64,000 bases of DNA from Dipteronia dyeriana (taxonomy: Eukaryota; Streptophyta; Magnoliopsida; Sapindales; Sapindaceae), in the NCBI GenBank assembly GCA_032871835.1, contig CM065295.1, positions 41,848,360 to 41,912,359 of the forward strand, given 5' to 3'. The notes under the pieces were generated by a model. That model saw only the letters and a list, made by a program, of their open reading frames with translations. It ran no database searches and was not told the DNA's origin. Position numbers and translations under genes: made by a program. Below are positions 57,040 to 64,000 of the stretch, in pieces; position 1 is the first letter of the stretch, and each line of letters opens with the position of its first letter.

Positions 57040-58100
57040 ATGGGAAGAACTAAGGTTACAGGAAGTGGAAATCAATTGAATCCCATTGTGAAAGTCAAGT
57101 CTACCTCAAAGGGATCCAAAGCTTCAAGGTCAAAGGATTTAGGGATCTTTGCAACTAAAAAGTTATTTCAAGATAAAGGCATTGACTTAGGTAAATGTAA
57201 AGATTCTTATGTTCTTAAATGCATTAAGGATAGAAATTGGGAATCTTGGGTGAGCATGCTAGGAATAGTGAATGTCACTATTGTTAGAGAATTTTATCTT
57301 GAATATAGAGAGAGTGCTACCTTATTGGATGCTTTGATGGAGATTAGGGGTGTTGTGTTTAGAGTTAACCCGGCAAACATTAACAAGTTTCTTTGACTAT
57401 CTATTGATATTGATTCAAACTTTCTTGATGTTGATATCATTGAGAATCTTAATATCATTGGTAGAACTCTATGTGACAATACTTCTTTTGAGTGGAAAGG
57501 TAGAGCATATATTAGTCAACATGAGTTAACTAAGGCAAGTGCTTTTTGGCATCTTTTCATTTGCACAAATATTATTGATCTTCGAATTCAACCGAGTTGA
57601 ATAAGGACAAGATCAAAATAGTATATACCTTGGTGACTAATCAACCTATAAACCTTGGGGATTTGCTTATGTTTTACTTAGATAATGTGGCTTTCTCAAC
57701 TAGAGGAGATAAGAAGCTTGCATTACCGGGGTTTATAACTTCTTTGTGTTTAGCTCGTGGTGTTCAAAGTAGTGGAGATGATATGTTGGTACAACCCTTG
57801 GAAAAGTATAGTGATAAATGTGTGTCTTACATATCATATAAGGATAAGGGTAAGACATGTGATACTTTTGGACTATTTAGTAGTTAACAAGTTGATTGTC
57901 AAAAGACTAGCATAAACATTCTTCCGGGCTGAGCTTTACATTTGAGGAAGAAGATTGATGAGCTTAGTGCTATAGTTGAAAAACAAGATACTAGAATAAA
58001 AGAGTTGGAGGAGTGTATTGCATTAAGTTCAAGACCACCTCTCAAGCAGTATATTAGCTTAACTACACGCACATCTTTCTTTGGTGGATCTAGTAGCTAG
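57040..58100 (+). pseudogene. ORF2 of copy E, putative plant transposon protein domain
   Basis: Same 1061-nt layout as 14177-13117. MGRTKVTGSGNQ head, NWESWVSMLGIVNVTIVRE and KFL, then TGA at a Gly codon. EWKGRAYISQHELTKASAFW and a one-base loss near 57577 follow, then KIVYTLVTNQPINLGDLL and LPGFITSLCLARG. Late TAA and TGA precede a coiled-coil tail ending FFGGSSS. The lesions differ from those of copy A, so the shared frame is ancestral. Confidence 0.75.
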
Positions 58101-59321
58101 TATTTGAGTCTCATGGTATGTTTCTTACCTTTTGGCATCATTTCATGTCAAAAAGGGGGAGAAAGAGTTGTTAAGAGTTGGTAGTTACTTAGTTTCCTTT
58201 TTATGTTGTTTTTGTGAACTTTTGAACTTTCAATGGTATGTAATAATTAGTCTTAAGATTTGGTTAAGAACTCTTGTAATTGGCATGTATTGAGGGGTTG
58301 ATACATGTATTTGTTGACTTAATTGTATATTCTTATCCATATTATATGTTGCCATTTGTAGTTTTTCTCTTGTATATGCATTGTGCTTTGAGATGATTTG
58401 TAGGTTGCTTCAAGAGAAGATCAAGATGAAGTTCAATAGTTGGTGAAGATTAGTTATAGGAATCTTACTCATTGTAATGTGAGGGAGTGATTTTATGACC
58501 TATCTTCATTTTTATATTTGTAGTAAATGTATACGTGTTTGACATGGAATTTGCCAAAGGGGGAGATTGTTAGGTTTTAGTTTGTGTTGGCATTAACTCC
58601 ATATCAAAATGATGTTTACTTGTAATGATTTAGTTATTTAGATTCATGATGATTCAAGCTTCAAGGAAGAAGAAACAACAAGTCAAAGCAAGTTCTAAGT
58701 CTTCAAAAGAAAGAACGCAATATGGTTCTACAAAGGTATACTAAGACCTTATCTTTCTCTTACAAGGCTTAGGCACACACACACATATCATAAATTTTTG
58801 TCCCTGCATCATTGTGCATCATTATAGGCACACACATACAATTCATTCATATATGTCCCTGCTTCGTTGTGCACCATGTATAACACATTCACACACTTAA
58901 AGATGAATGCTCATGCATTGATATAGAAATAACATGTTTTGGAATATGCATGATTGGAGACTATCTCTATAAAGTTTTCATTCTAGTGTGAATTGTGTTT
59001 GTGTGTGTATATGTTTTGTATAACATGGATATTGAACTTGGATTTAGTCTTAAATCATTCTTGATTAAGTTTCGGTCATTTCGGTTACTCATACTATTGA
59101 TTTCACGTTCTAAGTCAAAAGATACTACACTTTCAACTCATGTTTCATACATTGTCTTCGTCTTCGTATATCGAGTTGAATCATTATATTCTGGGTTGAG
59201 TATCTTATATGTCCATATCTGTGTGAGAGTTATAGTTTGTAATACATAAACGGATTTGAATTCCGAGTTCGAAGGCCGAAGAACGGTCGAAGAACCCGAA
59301 GGGAGCACGAGAGGAAAAGAA

Positions 59322-59430
59322 GTGCATCCAAGCACTCTTTCCGGAGATGGCGCGTAAACCATCTCGGGACAGAATGCTTGCTGCCCTGAGATGCCCACGT
59401 GCCATCTAGGGCAGCAAGCATGCTTGGGCG
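59322..59430 (+). promoter_or_regulatory. Palindrome cluster with G-box in the E/F LTR
   Basis: AGTGC..GCACT, GGAGATGGCG..CCATCTCGGG, and GCTTGCTGCCCTGAGAT..ATCTAGGGCAGCAAGC with CACGTG at the tip. A TTTATAAT box follows near 59477. Confidence 0.75.
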
Positions 59431-60327
59431 CTTAAGATCTTTTTGGTCTTTTCATCTTTCATTCTTATCCCTCTCCTTTATAATCTCTTTCCCTCTCACA
59501 TTTCATTCTAAGAAGAAATTCAAACCAAGTGTGCATAAATTTTTTCTCTAAATTTTCTCACCTTCCAAACACCATAACTTCTTCATTTGAAGGTTTGCCG
59601 CTGTTTTTGGTGTCTAATCATATAAAAACGGGACTGCACCTAAATCAACTAAGGTATTGATTTTCTCTCAAAGTTTTCTTTTAAAACTTGGTCAATTGCC
59701 TTGGGTTTTCTTCTTCTACATATATTTGTATATTGTGAGTGTTTTGAACACTTTCAAAGCTAGGTTGAGTTTCAATTGAAATCATTCATGTTGAGTTAGG
59801 TTTTGATTTTGCCTATGTTTCACATGTTTGGGATTGTATTGTGCTAGCTTTGATTCTAGGACTATTTTATGATCTTTGATTGATTGATTTTGAGAAAAAT
59901 AGTTCCTCACATGTATTAGGCTCTTTTGGCCGAAATTCTCACAGAATACATGTGCTTATGTTCTTTTGAGCTATTCATGTGATTTGTTGAATCTATGATT
60001 AGGAATATGCTCTAGAGCTTTTTCTTAAATCTATTTGACTTTGTCATATGATTTTAGCATGTTTTTGGTTTGTGTGATTTAAACTTGATCTTGTGATTTA
60101 TTGAACATATCTTGTGATTCAAGTTTAGATCTATGCATGTATCTAGGTTGTGATTAATATTGAATATATCTTACATAATCTTGATTGATTACACATGCAT
60201 GATTGACTAAACTATATGTGATTTGTGCATTCATGCTCATGTCTAGTATTTTCCAAAGGATGTGTTGATCATAGCATTATATGTTACGTTCTTGTTTGCA
60301 TTTTTTATTCATGATCACTTAGATGCC

Positions 60328-60620
60328 TTGTGAGAAGGAAGTCTTGACAATAGGTGTGAGACCTATGGTGTTGAGCAAGAAGTCTTGGCAAGAGGTGTGA
60401 AGCCTTGGATTGTCGAGCAAGGAAGTCTTGGCTAGAGGTGTGAAGCCTTGGATAGTCGAGCAAGAAGTCTTACCTAGATTTGGGAGAACTCGGATAGGTG
60501 AGCAAGAAAGTCTTGACTAGAGTCGTAAGGACTTAGTTGAGCAAGAAGTCTTGCCTTGGGTCGTGAGGATCCGGATAAGGTGAGCAAGGAAGTCATGAGA
60601 AGAGGTTTGAAGCCTCGGAT
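60328..60620 (+). repeat. About 45-bp tandem repeats in the E/F LTR
   Basis: Same GAGCAAGAAGTCTTG-type units as in LTRs B and E, about seven copies. Confidence 0.85.
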
Positions 60621-61081
60621 TATTGAGCATAAGGCGACAAGTTCTAGAGTAGGATAGGAGGGTAGTTTCTAGGTGAAGAGGTTACTTGAGAGATTGTACT
60701 TGTCTTATCTACTAGTGGATTTTGTTTTCCGGTGGCTGCTAACCCGTGGATGTTTCCTCTTCGGAGGTTTACCATGTTATATCTTTTGTCAATTTTTCTC
60801 TATCCCTATCTCTCTAATATTTGTATAGTGGATAGAACTCTTTATATATGTTGACTTCCTTTCTATAATATAGATTGTGTATGTGTTACAATTACTTGTT
60901 TGTATCACACTTTATTTGTGTTTATATATTGATTAATTGTCTTTAATTAATATATATATTGTGATACAATCAATCTAGATGGACAAACTTTGTTTGTTTC
61001 TAAGGGAGTCGAAAAAGGTGTCTAACCTATTCACCCCCCTATTAGGTTAGCCTTGAGCATTTAACCGTGATTGTATTTTCA

Positions 61082-64000
61082 ATTGGTATCAGAGCAGGAC
61101 ACTAGATTGCACTTAGTGTGAGTCCGGGGTGATACTTTCACGGTTTTTGTAATGGCGGAAGGAGCCTCAAATACTAGGCCACCATTACTTCGTGGCACTA
61201 ACTATGGGTATTGAACGTTGAGGATGAAAGCCTACATCCGCTCTATTGATGAAAGGGCTTGGATGGTAGTGGAAGAATGTTATAGTCCTCCTACCAAGGT
61301 TCAAGAGGATGAAACCTTGATACTCAAGCCAATGAGTGAATGGACAACGAATGAGTTTGAGGTTGCTAAATGGCACCATCGTGCTATTAATGCCATATTT
61401 GGAGGAGTTGATGGGCATCAATTCTCCTACATTCAAAATCTTGAATCCGCAAAGGAAGCTTGGGATACTCTCCAAGTTACTAATGAAGAAACCTTAGCGG
61501 TGAAGAAATCATGGCTTCAAATGTTGGCATCACAATTTGAAGTTTTAAGTATGAGTGAGGAAGAAAAGTTTGAAGACTTCCAATTCTGACTTCTTAACAT
61601 AGCTAACCAATGTCAAGCACTTGGAGTATCTATCTCAAAAGAGCGTTTAAATTGGAAAATCCTTAGGTCTCTCCCTAAGAGATTCAAATCAAAGGTGACG
61701 GCCATTGAGGAAAGCAAAGATGTGGATATTATGAATATCGATGAGTTGCTTGGGTCTCTCCAAACTTATGAGATGTGCTTGAAGCCAAAGATCAAGAGTA
61801 AGGGAATCGCTCTCAATGCTATAGAAGTGGAGAGTGATGATGAAAATAAAAAAAATGGCACTCTTGGTTAGAAGGTTCAAGAAGTTTCTAAAGGAGAATG
61901 TCAAGCCTAAAGGCAATACGTCTAAGGAAAAATGAGTCAATAGAACATCTTCTCCAAGGATTGTGAAGAATAGTCAAGCCATGAACAAGAAAGAGGTTCA
62001 ATGCTATAATTGTCATGGTTTTGGTAACTTTGGTAGTGAATGCACCAAGAAGCCATCTAAGAAAGACATGAAAGGCAAAGTATTGGCGTCTACTTAGAGT
62101 GATGATAATTCTAGTGACAATGAGAGCTCTAGTAGTGAGTCTTCAAGTGATGAAGAGTTGGTGAGCAACTTTGTAGCTCTAACGGCTTCTCATTCTTCAC
62201 TAGATGTTAATGGTACAATATCTTTGAACAAGAACCTTGATGCAAATCATGTTGGAAGCTCTAGTTCCATTCCTACTAATCTTGAGTTGTTGAAAAAGAT
62301 AGAAAAGCTTGAAGAAGTATATTGAAAAATGCAAATTAGGAAATGAATCTAGAGATAAGGAGATTAAACTTCAACTTGAACATGCTAAGGCCTTACAAGT
62401 TGAGAAACATGATAATATTGCTAAGCATGAGAAGAAGTTTTGGAGTAGAAAGAATACTAATCTTGTTCAACTTGACAAAGCTTGTGTTGATAATGTTAAG
62501 GAAGAGTGTGTTAATGATCTTCTTGTTAATCAAGTCAATGAAGGACTTTACTCTAGATTTAACATTGTTGTCAAGGATGATATTTGAAATGTTTGTGTAG
62601 ATACACCCAAGAACAAGTTGTTCAAGGGTGAGTGCTCTTATCACTAAAATAAGAAGCAAATGTGAGATAGCTTTGAGGCTATATATCAATTGTGATGAGA
62701 ATTCTTGCTTGCTAGCTTTGAAAACTCCATGTATTGATATGAACTTGGTTATCTCACATCATGTTTGTTATAATGGTCAAAATTTATTGATTAACTTTGA
62801 AGAAGTTCTTTTGTTAAATGTATTGATTGAGTTGAGATATTATGCTTTTTATACTCTTGTTGTGAAACATCGTCAACTTGGTGTCATTAGGACATTCAAG
62901 GCAAGAGTGCTCATAAAAAGGGAGGAAGTATGATATTTGGTGAATATAATGTGCAAAAATTTATCTCTATACACTAATGCATAGTCTCGTAGATATTTAT
63001 CTTTTGACTCAATTTTTGACATACATCTCATAGCATGTCATATTACAGAATTTTGTATAGCATACATATGGTTCTCAATGACATTTGCTATTTTAGGATC
63101 TAATAGTGATATTATTCACATTGATCTTAACTTTGATGATTATTTGTGTATAGTATATTGAGTGGCATCACTTTTAAAATATGAGCTTCATATTCTTTGA
63201 AAGCTATTCATTAGAGAAGTAATGATCTTGAATAAGTCTCTACTTATTGCTCTTAGATCATGTGCTTATGAGCCATAAAATCTTGGTTTTCTAATAATTG
63301 CGCATTGGTTCTCCTATATGTTTTGCTAGTAGGTTGAGTTTACTAATATGTAAACATTGGATACACCTTGAAGTTTTTGTGCTTAAGTACATTTAAAATG
63401 ACCTATGGTTAGTATCCATTTTGCTTCGGCAATTACATAGAACTCAACGAGCACCTTTATGAAAAGGGCTACACACATTTGTTGTGAAATCTACCCAATG
63501 TTGGAAAGAGCTACACCATTGTGATGAGTGAAAGCCGTCATGAAGTGAATTTTGTTTATGTAAAAAAAAATGGAAAAACAAAGAAGTGTTGAAAGGAATT
63601 CATAAAAAAAAAATCTTTGATTCAAAGCCAAAAAAGAAAATGAGGAGGGCTTAAAAAGGAGTTTAGTTTAAAATCAACTGAACTTGGGTTCAAAAACAGA
63701 AATGGGATGACGAGCCACATGCACACACACGCTCATGTGTTGAAATCTATTCTCTTAAAAGCAAAAATTCCGGATGAAAATCGGTTTGACTTTTTATAGA
63801 AAAAGCTTAAGATGAATAGTTGTTGGAAATTGTTTGCATGTTGATTATCAAACTACTTCTTGATATATATATTTGAAGCATATCTCTCACACATACACTT
63901 TGTTTATGAGTATGGTGATATCTTAGCAATTGTTGAAGAATTATGAGAGAAATTGAAAAATCTTTGTGTATCTCTCTTAGCATATGAAGCTTATTTTGTT
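61082..64000 (+). mobile_element. Internal region of copy F, continues past window
   Basis: Primer site TGGTATCAGAGC at 61084-61095, degraded gag (61152-62650) and the post-gag spacer to the window edge. ORF2, if present, lies outside. Confidence 0.9.
61152..62650 (+). pseudogene. Gag of copy F, deleted and stopped
   Basis: Shares with copy E the lost start, the TGA after NYGY and the TGA after FEDFQF. It adds a frameshift near 61850, a TGA after SKEK (about 61932), a TAG near 62096, and a roughly 550-bp deletion at about 62317 that removes the coiled coil and second knuckle. The knuckle CYNCHGFGNFGSEC has Asn for His. Confidence 0.85.

Larger units (their letters stand above)
53272..58567 (+). 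mobile_element. Internal region of copy E
   Basis: 5.3 kb with the primer site TGGTATCAGAGC (53274-53285), gag (53342-55350), spacer (55351-57039), ORF2 (57040-58100) and the polypurine tract AAAGGGGGAGAT (58556-58567). No pol. Confidence 0.9.
58568..61081 (+). repeat. LTR shared between copies E and F
   Basis: 2514 bp, TGTTAGG to TTGTATTTTCA, directly after a perfect polypurine tract and directly before a primer site, so it serves as 3' LTR for E and 5' LTR for F. It is very close to LTR E but lacks about 95 bp after 59590. Confidence 0.92.

Overview
This is eudicot nuclear DNA. About 4 kb of ordinary genes at the left edge is followed by roughly 60 kb that is almost entirely nested transposable elements. 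The evidence is spliced plant genes, long AT-rich spacers, and plant Ty3/gypsy, Ty1/copia, hAT and MITE elements with recognisable target-site duplications (TSDs). I cannot name the species.

Layout. 1-1230 (+) is the 3' end of a NO VEIN-like (sacsin/HSP90-type ATPase) gene with an apparent 1-base frameshift near 107. 3075-3897 (-) is a two-exon gene for a small, probably N-myristoylated plant protein. 3.9-6.2 kb is AT-rich spacer with microsatellites and a foldback MITE. At 6241 another MITE begins; it was split by a Ty3/gypsy Tat-type retrotransposon (6389-33059, minus-oriented, LTRs TGTTAA...TTAACA, TSD TTTGG). That element carries a broken gag-pol, a 99-bp tandem-repeat tract, and an antisense ORF of the putative gypsy-type transposon family. 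Two younger copies of one Ty1/copia-like family are inserted in it: copy A (11499-23295, minus, TSD GCTAT), itself hit by a hAT element (19084-21770, TSD GTTCTAGA), and copy B (25495-28710, plus), whose right side was deleted together with most of the host reverse transcriptase.

33-41 kb holds a second MITE, decayed LTR-like remnants and a degraded hAT-like element. From 41481 to the window end the same copia-like family recurs: copy C, an LTR of copy D inside C, a 36-bp inverted end of copy G inside D, then LTR-internal-LTR-internal (E and F) inside G. LTR E also contains a solo LTR of another family (49264-50976, TSD ACCAT).

The copia-like family is the most interesting system here. Each unit has about 2.6-kb LTRs, a tRNA-Met-type primer site, a UBN2/CCHC gag that stops where protease would begin, a second ORF resembling the putative plant transposon protein domain, and a perfect polypurine tract, but no protease, integrase or reverse transcriptase. 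It looks like a non-autonomous family that spread with borrowed enzymes. Its LTRs carry a four-armed palindrome, often with a G-box at one hairpin tip, just upstream of a TATA-like site, and a variable tandem repeat downstream. No tRNA, rRNA or CRISPR locus was seen.
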